Source: Bacilli bacterium
GTDB taxonomy: Bacteria > Bacillota_I > Bacilli_A > RFN20 > CAG-826
DNA length: 35,419 nt
Assembly: GCA_024408505.1 (NCBI GenBank)
Contig: JAKSUZ010000011.1
Span: 1 to 35,419, forward strand
Reading direction: 5' to 3'
The position numbers were made by a program, and so were the translations under genes. How positions within the stretch are numbered: position 1 is the first letter of the stretch; each line of letters opens with the position of its first letter. This document shows positions 18,462 through 26,934 of the stretch, piece by piece. The notes beneath the pieces are model-generated. The model saw only the letters and a list, made by a program, of their open reading frames with translations, was not told the DNA's origin and did no database searches.

Positions 18462-20885
18462 ATGTTATTTCATAGAAAGACTGAGCGTATTGCAAAAAGC
18501 GATAAATCGGTTACTTATTATAAAGTTTCTTATGATAAAGGTCTTTCTAGCGCACAAGTTAAAGAAAGAATCGAACACGATCTAGTTAATAAACCAAAAA
18601 AGGTAGTTACTAAAAGTTATTTTGAAATTATTGTGAAGAACGTCTTCACATTATTAAATATGTTATTAATTGCCGTTGCGATAGTTTTACTATACTTTGG
18701 TTTTTATAAACGAGTCTTCTTCTTAGGCATCTTAATATTAAATATTGGTATTAGTCTATTTCAAGATATCAAAGCAAGAATCTTAGTTGGTCGTCTTTCA
18801 TTAGTGTCTAGCCCTCGTACAGTAGTAGTGCGTGATGGTAAAGAAACAGAAATACCATTTAACGAAATTGTCTTAACTGATGTAATTAGAATTAAAGCGG
18901 GTGACACTATTCCATGTGATGCAACCATTCTACATGGATCAGTGCGTTTAAATGAATCGTTGTTGTCAGGTGAAGCAGATGATGTCTTAAAACATAAAGA
19001 TGCAAAGATATATGCCGAAAGCGCAGTCACTAGTGGCTATGCATACGCGCGCGTAGATAAAATAGGTAATGCAAACTATGCATCACGTTTACAAGAAAGA
19101 GCGAAAGCATTCTCTCGTCCGAAAAGTGAAATCCTTGCTTCCTTAACTGCGTTTATTCGTATTATTTCAATTATCGCGATTGCCATTGGTGTAGCGGAAA
19201 TTGTTTCTTATTCTGTGTTAGGTAAAGATGTAAAAGCGAATGTAGATCTTATCGGATCTTCAATTGTTGCTATGATTCCAATCGGCATGTTCTTGATGAC
19301 ATCAATTACATTAACCGTAGGTGTTATCCTCTTATCAAGAAGAAGAGTATTAGTTAGAGAATTATATTCGATTGAAATGTTAGCGAGAGTGAATGTCGTA
19401 TGTCTTGATAAGACTGGAACATTAACCGATGGCAACATGAAGGTTGATAATTTAGTATCGTGCTCTACTCGCTCAGTAGAATATCTAAAGAAAGTAATTG
19501 GCTATATCTTATTTATTACTAAAGACGATAATTTAACCGCGAAAGCATTAAAGACTAAATATTCTACTTGTGTAATTAAAGATGCATATAGTTCAATTCC
19601 ATTTGAGAGCGCGAAGAAATTTAGTGCGGCCAGTTTTAATAAACATTCTTATGCTTTAGGCGCTTATGGTTTCTTAAAAGTTGATAACAATAAAGAAATC
19701 AAAAGCAAAGTAGAACGTTATGAACGCTTAGGATATCGTGTTTTATTAATTGCCGAAGGTAAAGGTGATATTCAAAGTAATAAATTGCCAAACAAGATGC
19801 ACGCGATTGGTATAATTACTTTTAGTGAAAATATCAAACCAGATGCTAAAGCTAATATCGATTGGTTTAAACAAAATGATGCTAGTGTTCGTATAATTTC
19901 AGGTGATAGTGTGGAATCATTAAAAACCATTGCTACTCGTGTAGGCATTGAAGGTTATAAAGATGCAATATCATTAGAAGGATTAAAAGAAGAGGAAGTA
20001 AGAAAGGCTGTACATAAATGTACGATTTTTGCTCGTGTTACGCCTGATCAAAAGAAAATCATTATCTCTGAATTAAGAAGAATGGGTAATACGGTTGCGA
20101 TGATTGGTGATGGTGTTAATGACTTATTAGCACTTAAGGCAGCAGATTGTTCAATCGCTATGGCTAGTGGATCAGATGCAGTTAAAGCCGCTTCTCATTT
20201 AGTGTCGCTTGATTCTAACTTCTCCAGCTTACCTAGAGTAGTGGAAGAAGGTAGAAAAGTTATTAATAATTTACAACGTGTTTGTTCAATCTTCTTAGTT
20301 AAGACTTTATTTGCGATGTTTATGTCAACGTTATTCTTATGCTTACCAAATCAAAGTTATCCGTTTGTCACTAACCATTTATTTGCTTGGGAAGTATTAA
20401 CCATTGGCATTGCCCCGTTCTTTATCGCGCTTGAACCAAACAAAGAAAGAATTAAAGGTGGATTTATTCGTAACATTATTGAAGAAGCAATCCCAGGTGC
20501 ACTTACTCAGATTATTCTATCTCTAGCCATCTTAAGCGCTTCTTATATTAATCCAGCAGCATTCCCGATTGAAGGTGTTAAAGCGGTAGCGGTTATTGGT
20601 ATATCATTGATGAGTATTGTGATTTTGTTACACGTTTGTATGCCACTTAATAAATATCGTAGCGTAGTGTTAATTGGTACAACTTGTCTTATGACAATCT
20701 TGTTTGGAGTGGATGCTTATTTAAAGATTAAAGTTGGTACTGATATTTTAGAAATTGATTATTTATTAATTAATAATTCTTGTTGGTTCTTAGCAGGAAT
20801 TGTTTTCCTTGTTTTAGTCCCACTATATTTTGTGTTTGGTTATTTATTTGGAAAATTAGTGAAGAAGAGGAACCATCATGAATAA
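18462..20885 (+). CDS. P-type ATPase, CtpE/Exp7-like cation or lipid pump
   Basis: An 807-residue membrane pump. Seen: about ten hydrophobic segments, an actuator domain with LSGEADD (the TGE loop), the phosphorylation motif CLDKTGTLTDG with Asp316, and the hinge MIGDGVNDLLALKAADCSIAMASGSDA (GDGVND at 549-554). The M4 segment, where Ca2+ pumps have PEGL, reads PIGM (273-276), so the usual Glu ligand is absent. LVRELYSIEMLARVNVVCLDKTGT resembles the CtpE/Exp7 branch. The nucleotide-binding domain is short for the family. It starts one base after the ABC gene and overlaps the TetR gene by 8 bases. The transported ion is not predictable from this. Confidence 0.85.
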   Translation: MLFHRKTERIAKSDKSVTYYKVSYDKGLSSAQVKERIEHDLVNKPKKVVTKSYFEIIVKNVFTLLNMLLIAVAIVLLYFGFYKRVFFLGILILNIGISLFQDIKARILVGRLSLVSSPRTVVVRDGKETEIPFNEIVLTDVIRIKAGDTIPCDATILHGSVRLNESLLSGEADDVLKHKDAKIYAESAVTSGYAYARVDKIGNANYASRLQERAKAFSRPKSEILASLTAFIRIISIIAIAIGVAEIVSYSVLGKDVKANVDLIGSSIVAMIPIGMFLMTSITLTVGVILLSRRRVLVRELYSIEMLARVNVVCLDKTGTLTDGNMKVDNLVSCSTRSVEYLKKVIGYILFITKDDNLTAKALKTKYSTCVIKDAYSSIPFESAKKFSAASFNKHSYALGAYGFLKVDNNKEIKSKVERYERLGYRVLLIAEGKGDIQSNKLPNKMHAIGIITFSENIKPDAKANIDWFKQNDASVRIISGDSVESLKTIATRVGIEGYKDAISLEGLKEEEVRKAVHKCTIFARVTPDQKKIIISELRRMGNTVAMIGDGVNDLLALKAADCSIAMASGSDAVKAASHLVSLDSNFSSLPRVVEEGRKVINNLQRVCSIFLVKTLFAMFMSTLFLCLPNQSYPFVTNHLFAWEVLTIGIAPFFIALEPNKERIKGGFIRNIIEEAIPGALTQIILSLAILSASYINPAAFPIEGVKAVAVIGISLMSIVILLHVCMPLNKYRSVVLIGTTCLMTILFGVDAYLKIKVGTDILEIDYLLINNSCWFLAGIVFLVLVPLYFVFGYLFGKLVKKRNHHE

Positions 20886-21432
20886 ACAAGCGCTTATTAA
20901 AGAAACACTTAAGCGTTTGTTAGAGACAAACTCCCTAAGTGATATTACCGTTCAAAAGCTTTGTAAAGAAGCAGGCATTAATCGTCAGATCTTTTATTAT
21001 CACTATACGGATATTGAAGATGTATTGAATGATTATTTTCTTAATGAGAAGATTAATGGTTTAGATAAAGCGAACGCTTGGCCAGATCTAGTGCATGCAA
21101 TTTTAATGTACGCTAGAAGTAATCGTCAATTAATCTTAAAAACCCTTAAAAGTAAGGCTAGTGGTGCAGTTGAAGCCTTCTTCTTTAATAACCTATATCA
21201 TAAAGGTAAGAAGTTTATTGAGAGACAATACGGCGCTACTTTAGAGAAGAACGATATTAGAGAAGTAGCGAAGCTTATGAGTGATTCATTATCACGCGAA
21301 ATGGCGCGTTTATTGTCTAATCCTTCGGAGCTATCAATCCCCGCTATTGAGGAAGATATTTCAAAAACTTTTGATGGAGTGCTGGACTTAATCTGTTTAA
21401 ACAAGCAAAATAAGAGAGGTAAGAAATTATGA
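20878..21432 (+). CDS. TetR/AcrR-family transcriptional regulator
   Basis: A 184-residue dimeric repressor-type regulator. The helix-turn-helix is at about 23-45 (ITVQKLCKEAGINRQIFYYHYTDIEDVL), a textbook TetR N-terminus with the YYHY pattern. The C-terminal domain has an aromatic pair (AFFFNNLY) and resembles the TetR_C_7/DhaS-like subgroup. It overlaps the ATPase by 8 bases and the next gene by 4 (ATGA), so it is made from the operon it probably controls. Its likely operator is the 18-base palindrome at the operon promoter; this is inference from position and symmetry. Confidence 0.88.
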   Translation: MNKQALIKETLKRLLETNSLSDITVQKLCKEAGINRQIFYYHYTDIEDVLNDYFLNEKINGLDKANAWPDLVHAILMYARSNRQLILKTLKSKASGAVEAFFFNNLYHKGKKFIERQYGATLEKNDIREVAKLMSDSLSREMARLLSNPSELSIPAIEEDISKTFDGVLDLICLNKQNKRGKKL

Positions 21433-22598
21433 AAAGAGAAGATGTAATTAGTTTATTAGTATACGTTTTAATGATTGTTACAGCGGTCATGGTAGGCCTA
21501 TATGTTGTGGGTCCTTTGATGAATGACTTTGTTGGCGGTAGCCTTGGTTCTGGAGGTAAGTTTGTCTGGGCACTCTTATTCGTTGTTGGCGGGGTTCTCC
21601 TTAATGTCATTTTAATTGAATTAGGACATATGTTAGGCGCAAAGATGGGCGGATATAAATATTTCTCAGTTAATATGCTCGGCCTTTGTTTCTATAAGAA
21701 AGGCAATAAGTGGAAAGTAAAGTTTTCTAACTTTGACGGTTTAACCGGTGAGACTAAAATCGCTCCAGTTAAAGAAGAAGCATCTCCCCGTTGGTATTCA
21801 TTAATGCCATTAATTTTCTACACGGTTGAAGTTGTGGTTTTAATGGTTTTGTTCAATATTTTAAAAGGACTCATTGTTGCTCCATCTCAGCCTTCTTCTG
21901 CTCATGATCAAATAATGATTTTATTACGCATTATGTGTATTTTATTTGTCACTATTGGTGGTATGCTTACCTTATATAATATATTTCCAACAAAATTAGA
22001 TACTACGAATGATGGTTATCGTTTAACACTTTTAAGTAAGAAAGAAAACGTTAAGGCCTTTAATGAATTAATGAGAATTGAATGTGCGTACGCAGAGAAT
22101 CAAGAATTATTAGATATGAAGACGTTTGATGAAATCAATGACTTTACTTGTTCTATTAATTTATTCACCGTTTATAAACACTTAAAGAATAAGAATTATG
22201 GTGGAGCATCAGTCTTATTAGATAAGATGATTGCGGAGAAAGGAAAGATATCTCGTGCAACTTATTGTTCTGCGGTTGCACAAAAGATGTTTATCGTTTT
22301 ATTAACTCAAGATTATCAAACCGCTAAAGCATATTATGATGCGCACGTTGATCAAAACGATAGACGTTTCATTAGTAATGATTTGTCAATGCCATCTATT
22401 AGAGCGTATATGTTAATCTCATCAATGTTAGATATTTCTGAACACGAAGCAAGATACGCTAAGAGTCGGGTTAAGAAAGCTTTGAAGAGAACATTGCCAG
22501 GTCGAGTTGCGGTTGAAGAAGAACTTTATCAACTCGCGCTTAATAAAGTCGATCAAGTTCGCCCAGAATGGCATATTAAAGATGCAGAGGTTAAATAA
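21429..22598 (+). CDS. Membrane protein, degenerate M50 site-2-protease-like
   Basis: A 389-residue protein of uncertain function. Four hydrophobic segments (about 9-30, 45-66, 125-148, 165-188) are followed by a soluble, helical, TPR-like half. The second segment ends VILIELGHMLGAKMGG. In M50 proteases this place is HExGHxxxA with two zinc His. Here Glu64 and His67 are kept but the first His is Ile63. FDGLTGETKIAP further on matches the region after the M50 first motif in a Bacillota membrane-peptidase family. It is therefore probably a pseudoprotease. Overlap with the TetR gene (ATGA) and a 2-base gap to mscL place it firmly in the operon. Confidence 0.6.
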   Translation: MKREDVISLLVYVLMIVTAVMVGLYVVGPLMNDFVGGSLGSGGKFVWALLFVVGGVLLNVILIELGHMLGAKMGGYKYFSVNMLGLCFYKKGNKWKVKFSNFDGLTGETKIAPVKEEASPRWYSLMPLIFYTVEVVVLMVLFNILKGLIVAPSQPSSAHDQIMILLRIMCILFVTIGGMLTLYNIFPTKLDTTNDGYRLTLLSKKENVKAFNELMRIECAYAENQELLDMKTFDEINDFTCSINLFTVYKHLKNKNYGGASVLLDKMIAEKGKISRATYCSAVAQKMFIVLLTQDYQTAKAYYDAHVDQNDRRFISNDLSMPSIRAYMLISSMLDISEHEARYAKSRVKKALKRTLPGRVAVEEELYQLALNKVDQVRPEWHIKDAEVK

Positions 22599-22600
22599 AC

Positions 22601-23320
22601 ATGGCTAAAAAGAAAGTAATAAAAAAAGAAGTAACTGAAGAAGTTGTTGATAAAAAAGCTCTAAAAGCAAAAAAGAAAAAAGAGGCCGAAAAGAAGATGG
22701 AAGGTCTTTGGGCTGAATTTAAAAAGTTCATTTTGCGGGGTAACGTGGTTGATATGTCAATTGGCGTTATTATTGGTGGTGCATTTGGCGCGATTGTTAC
22801 CGCTATGACCAATATCTTATTAAATGTTTGTACTTGGGGAGTTCCTGGTGGCTTAAAAAGTATTATTACAGTTTTACCACCGATGAACCCTGCTCAAGAA
22901 GGTCTTGTGGCATTAGGATTAGGCCAAACAATTTCGTTAGCAAATTATTATGAAATAATCGCCACTAGCACTATTCCGAATATAAAGGATTTAATTAATT
23001 CACAGTATACTTTGCATGGTTCCTTATACATTTATAATGGCGCAGCCTATATTGATTGGGGAACATTTATTAATGCCGTACTTTCATTCCTTGTAATTGG
23101 TTTAACTTTATTTGTTATCCTTAAAATCTTTGCTAAACTTCAAAAAACTAGAGCGACTATGCGTGCAAAAGCGCTTGAAGAATATTATAAGAAGCATCCT
23201 GAAGCAAGACCTGCTCCAGTCGCACCAGGTATTCCTGAACCAACTGATCATCAACTCTTAAAAGAAATCTTAGGCGAATTAAGAGCGCAAAATAACACTA
23301 AGAAAACAAAGAAGAAATAA
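22601..23320 (+). CDS. mscL: Large-conductance mechanosensitive channel MscL, enlarged
   Basis: Tension-gated pore that releases solutes on osmotic downshock. It has 239 residues against about 130-150 for the family. The core is clear: EFKKFILRGNVVDMSIGVIIGGAFGAIVTA (N-terminal amphipathic helix and TM1, about 39-72), TM2 about 155-180, and the C-terminal bundle helix DHQLLKEILGELRAQ. It carries a Lys/Glu-rich N-terminal extension of about 33 residues and an outer loop of about 80 residues, against about 30 in E. coli. AGAGG precedes the ATG. It is the last gene of the operon and ends 9 bases from the convergent lipoprotein. Being behind a transporter and a regulator is unusual for mscL. Confidence 0.9.
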   Translation: MAKKKVIKKEVTEEVVDKKALKAKKKKEAEKKMEGLWAEFKKFILRGNVVDMSIGVIIGGAFGAIVTAMTNILLNVCTWGVPGGLKSIITVLPPMNPAQEGLVALGLGQTISLANYYEIIATSTIPNIKDLINSQYTLHGSLYIYNGAAYIDWGTFINAVLSFLVIGLTLFVILKIFAKLQKTRATMRAKALEEYYKKHPEARPAPVAPGIPEPTDHQLLKEILGELRAQNNTKKTKKK

Positions 23321-23329
23321 TATTTAAAT

Positions 23330-24190
23330 TTATTTGTAGGTAACGTTCGATTCTACAAAGCCACTAATCACTGTAGGCTTATCTTCATTATTGCAGTTAA
23401 ATCCAGGGTCAGATTCAGGTCGCATAGGCACATTGTCGAAATGAAAATTAACACTATCAACAGTGCCGTATTCTCCAAACCAATGAATATAGCCAGAAAC
23501 GCCTCCTTCCACTTCTTCGTATACAATAATATTCGATGAAATAATTACCATTGCATCATCGGCTTTTGGTGATTCGTTCCATGTTGTAACATATAACGTT
23601 TCATCTTCCCTACTTAGAAATTTTATACCGCTATGGAAGGGTTGTATCCCATATGACTCAATTTCAGACGATGTAAAGATATGTTCATCGACTAGTTCGG
23701 TGAAGATAGGTGTTGATGCCGGGAATAATTCATTTAATCCATCTAGTATTGCTTGACCAAGTTCGCTGTCTTTATCAATATCAGGAAAAGAATATTTAAG
23801 ATGTAGACCAATAACTTTGTGAGGATCGGTTCCTGATTTTCGATTTTTTAGCCATCTTTCTGCGCCGCGATAGTCAATCTCTTTTCCGCCGAAAGATGAG
23901 TTAGCCTCCATATATATAGCGGTTTTATTAGTAATATTAAAAGATAATTTACCAGTATTAGGATCATAATAAAAATCATTAGCGCCACCGATTATGAGCT
24001 CATCTTTGCTGGGTAAAGTAAAATACGGATAAGGTGTGAAAGTTAAATCAACTCTTTCACCAGAATTATATTGCTCTTTTAAACCTTCCACTGTGCAGTA
24101 TTTAAATTTTACTTTTAAATCAACTGCACCATTGTGACAACTTGTGATTGCTATAGCCATTAATGGCATAATAAATAATATTTTCTTCAT
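23330..24190 (-). CDS. Lipoprotein of unknown function
   Basis: A 286-residue protein, not recognised. The signal peptide MKKILFIMPLMAIAITSC has a clear lipobox (AITSC, Cys18). The mature part is rich in aromatic residues and Asp/Glu/Asn and looks mostly beta. HHH or enzymatic motifs are not seen. The ATG is 6 bases from a perfect -10 box, so the mRNA should be leaderless, like that of the other lipoprotein gene in the window. The stop faces the mscL stop. It lies after the tldE gene on the same strand but has its own promoter. Confidence 0.75.
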   Translation of the reverse strand: MKKILFIMPLMAIAITSCHNGAVDLKVKFKYCTVEGLKEQYNSGERVDLTFTPYPYFTLPSKDELIIGGANDFYYDPNTGKLSFNITNKTAIYMEANSSFGGKEIDYRGAERWLKNRKSGTDPHKVIGLHLKYSFPDIDKDSELGQAILDGLNELFPASTPIFTELVDEHIFTSSEIESYGIQPFHSGIKFLSREDETLYVTTWNESPKADDAMVIISSNIIVYEEVEGGVSGYIHWFGEYGTVDSVNFHFDNVPMRPESDPGFNCNNEDKPTVISGFVESNVTYK

Positions 24191-24196
24191 ATCTAA

Positions 24197-24232
24197 ATTA
24201 TATATAAATAAATGTTATTGTTTTAACATTTA
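24197..24232 (-). promoter_or_regulatory. Leaderless promoter of the second lipoprotein, with overlapping inverted repeat
   Basis: Minus-strand TATAAT (24202-24197) ends 6 bases from the ATG, so transcription should start at the ATG. A 9-base-arm inverted repeat (24209-24217 with 24224-24232, loop TTGTTT) covers the weak -35 area and the tldE stop. It lacks a good U-run, so it may be a weak tldE terminator or an operator. Confidence 0.5.
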
Positions 24233-25543
24233 AACTGAGACCGAAATATTATCAATATATATACAAGGTGCGAATACATCATTTTTAATGTATTCAATGT
24301 TTTGACTAATCGCTTTTATATTATTAAAAATCTCAAATAAATTAGAAGCGACTGTCATCATATTAATAAAGCGATCAATCTTACCATCTTTAATCACGAA
24401 GCCTTCTGCTTTAAGTGAGAAGTCTCCGCTTTGAGCATTCATACCAGCATGCAATCCCTCTAACGAAGTAATATAAACACCATTACCAACTTTAGCGATT
24501 AATTCTTCTTTAGTTAATCTTCCGGGTTTTAAATGAATTGGACCAGGTCTAATACCAATCTTAGATGCAACAATGGCGGCGTGGCCGGTTGGCGCCACGT
24601 TAAACTTTCTAGCGGTTTCTAAGTTATGTAGATAAGTAAGTAATATACCTTTTTTAATAATAGCGCGATTTTGACATGGCACTCCTTGAGCATCCGCTCT
24701 AATAAATTCATGAGTGCGTTTTAATGGAGTCTCTAAAATAGTTACACGTTTATTAGCGACTTGAGTGTTTAATTTATCTTTAAACCAAGAAGAGTTCTTT
24801 AAAATCGCTTCAGCGTTTAATTGACCAATATAGAAATCAAGAAGTGTATCCACGACTTCGGGATCAAATACTGCTTTATATTTTTTAGTTTCAATATTAA
24901 CTGGATTAAGTTTCTTAAGGGCTTTTTCATATATTTCTTTAACAAAGTTATCTACATTAAATTTAGTGAAGTCATTATCGCTAAAGACTAAGAACTCAGT
25001 TTTCTTTTCACCATTATCGTTAATAACAACAGAAGCAACAAAGGAATATTCATTCTTTTTACTCTTTAAACGGATACCCGCACTATTTTGGAATAATCCT
25101 TGGCGGAATGTTTCTTCATAACCTACTTCTACTTCTTCAATACGTTTATCTAACGCTTTGATTTTTTCTTCAATCATAAAGAGATAATCAATCTTTTTTT
25201 GATGAGGAACATTAATTAACTCTTTATTAAAGTGATTATAATGACGATATTTATTTTTCTCTTTATATATTTCGCCTTCGGCTTTAGTAGTGTACTTAGC
25301 AGCCTCAAATAATTGATTCACAATACTATCAATATTATTGTTAGAAGTATTTTCAGTAGTGACCATCGCTAATTTATGATCAATAACGGCATCTACATTA
25401 ATAACAGTGGAAGTACTTGCAGAGTAATTACTTAATTCATGACGAAATACTCCACAACTAAAACTAGAAGCAGAAGCATAACGGTATTCAATATCAGTAA
25501 TACCTTTCTCGTTTAATTTCGCGAATAACTTATTCACGTTCAT
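24230..25543 (-). CDS. tldE: TldE/PmbA-like metalloprotease partner subunit
   Basis: Subunit of the TldD-TldE heterodimer, which in E. coli and related systems cleaves small unfolded or modified peptides such as microcin B17 and the CcdA antitoxin. It has 437 residues, the family length. It has the PmbA-type C-terminal half: GVPCQNRAIIKKGILLTYLHNLETARKF, then NGVYITSLEGLHAGMNAQSGDFSLKAEGFVIKDGKI. As expected for TldE it has no HExxxH. It overlaps tldD by 4 bases (ATGA), so the two subunits are made together. It is the last gene of the four-gene leftward operon. Confidence 0.9.
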   Translation of the reverse strand: MNVNKLFAKLNEKGITDIEYRYASASSFSCGVFRHELSNYSASTSTVINVDAVIDHKLAMVTTENTSNNNIDSIVNQLFEAAKYTTKAEGEIYKEKNKYRHYNHFNKELINVPHQKKIDYLFMIEEKIKALDKRIEEVEVGYEETFRQGLFQNSAGIRLKSKKNEYSFVASVVINDNGEKKTEFLVFSDNDFTKFNVDNFVKEIYEKALKKLNPVNIETKKYKAVFDPEVVDTLLDFYIGQLNAEAILKNSSWFKDKLNTQVANKRVTILETPLKRTHEFIRADAQGVPCQNRAIIKKGILLTYLHNLETARKFNVAPTGHAAIVASKIGIRPGPIHLKPGRLTKEELIAKVGNGVYITSLEGLHAGMNAQSGDFSLKAEGFVIKDGKIDRFINMMTVASNLFEIFNNIKAISQNIEYIKNDVFAPCIYIDNISVSV

Positions 25544-26934
25544 ACGAGTTTGCCTCCATTACCGCCGACCACTAATTCTTTAACACGAATGGTAGGTTGG
25601 CCAACATCAGTTGGGATATTGCCACTACTTGCGCCACAAATACCTTGTGCGCGTTCTAGATCATTACCGACCATATCAATGTTCTTTAAGATTTCTTCGC
25701 CTTTGCCAATTAAGGTTGCGCCTCTTACCCTTTCAGCGATTTTACCATCACGAATGATATAACCAACACTAACAGCGAATTCAAATTCTCCATTAACTGG
25801 ATTAACTGATCCACCGCCTAATTTCTTAGCGTATAATCCTAACTTAGTATTCTTAATGATTTCTTCTACTGGAGTAGATCCATTATCAATATAAGTATTA
25901 GACATTCTACTTGTAGGTTCATGTTTATAAGATTCTCTACGACACGCACCATTACCTTTTTCATTCATTCTCCTACCATTAAAGTTATCAATTAAATATT
26001 CATTTAGAATTCCGTTTTTAATTAAACAAGTTCTATTAGTTAAATTGCCTTCATCATCAATGTTGTTGCTGCCCCAAGCATGAGGAATAGTTCCATCATC
26101 ATAAGCAGTTACTATAGGAGAGGCAATCATCTCGCCTTTCTTACCAGCAAAGACTGATAAGTTACGTGCTACTGCACTCGCCTCTAGTGGATGTCCACAA
26201 GATTCATGAAATAAAACACCGCCAAAACCATTACCAATTACTACTGGCATTTTGCCAGCTGGACATTCTTTAGCGTGTAATGAAGTAATTGCATCATCCG
26301 CCGTTTCTTTCGCTAATTTAACAATATCTAAATTACGGAAGAAGTTCATTCCATCTTTAGCGCCTGGTCCAATAAAACCAATATCATGTTTATCGCCTTC
26401 ACTCGCAATGGCTTCCATAATAAATCTTTCTCTTTCTTTATAGTCTTTAAAATGAAGACCATCGGAGTTATATATTTCAACATTCTTCCTACTAGCCGCC
26501 ATTAAGCAAATCGTACGCGTAATTAAAGGAGAGTAGTTCTTCATCGTTTGATGAGCGAGTTCTAACATCTTTAATTTCTCTTCAATTGGAGTGTTAAAGT
26601 AAGAATCCACAATTGGAGATAAATCTTTAACCTTAATCGTTTTGAAACTATCAACCATTTTAATTTGTGATTCATTAAATGCTGCATTTAGTTTATTCGC
26701 TAAATCTAATAAATTCTTTTTATTTATTTCGTTTGTGTAACCATAAACGCTACGATTACCTTTTAATAAACGAAGCCCAACCCCTAATGAAGATGTAGTA
26801 CCAATGGCCTCAACAATTCCATTATCGTAATTAATACTATGAGAAGTGGTATCTTCAATATAAAGTTCAGCAAAATCAGCGCCAGTTTTAAGCGCTTCGT
26901 TTAATACTAATTTTGCTAAGCTTTGATTAATCAT
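25540..26934 (-). CDS. tldD: TldD metalloprotease catalytic subunit
   Basis: Zinc peptidase subunit that works with TldE. The HExxxH motif is present as FHESCGHPLEA (about residues 243-248 from this start). The C-terminal ICGASSGNIPTDVGQPTIRV carries the conserved Cys that completes the zinc site. From the ATG at 26934 it has 464 residues. A TTG 15 bases upstream is also possible (AAGG is 5 bases before it), but [25 protein letters not shown] fits the family start. It overlaps the upstream F420-ligase-like gene by 8 bases and tldE by 4. Confidence 0.9.
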   Translation of the reverse strand: MINQSLAKLVLNEALKTGADFAELYIEDTTSHSINYDNGIVEAIGTTSSLGVGLRLLKGNRSVYGYTNEINKKNLLDLANKLNAAFNESQIKMVDSFKTIKVKDLSPIVDSYFNTPIEEKLKMLELAHQTMKNYSPLITRTICLMAASRKNVEIYNSDGLHFKDYKERERFIMEAIASEGDKHDIGFIGPGAKDGMNFFRNLDIVKLAKETADDAITSLHAKECPAGKMPVVIGNGFGGVLFHESCGHPLEASAVARNLSVFAGKKGEMIASPIVTAYDDGTIPHAWGSNNIDDEGNLTNRTCLIKNGILNEYLIDNFNGRRMNEKGNGACRRESYKHEPTSRMSNTYIDNGSTPVEEIIKNTKLGLYAKKLGGGSVNPVNGEFEFAVSVGYIIRDGKIAERVRGATLIGKGEEILKNIDMVGNDLERAQGICGASSGNIPTDVGQPTIRVKELVVGGNGGKLV

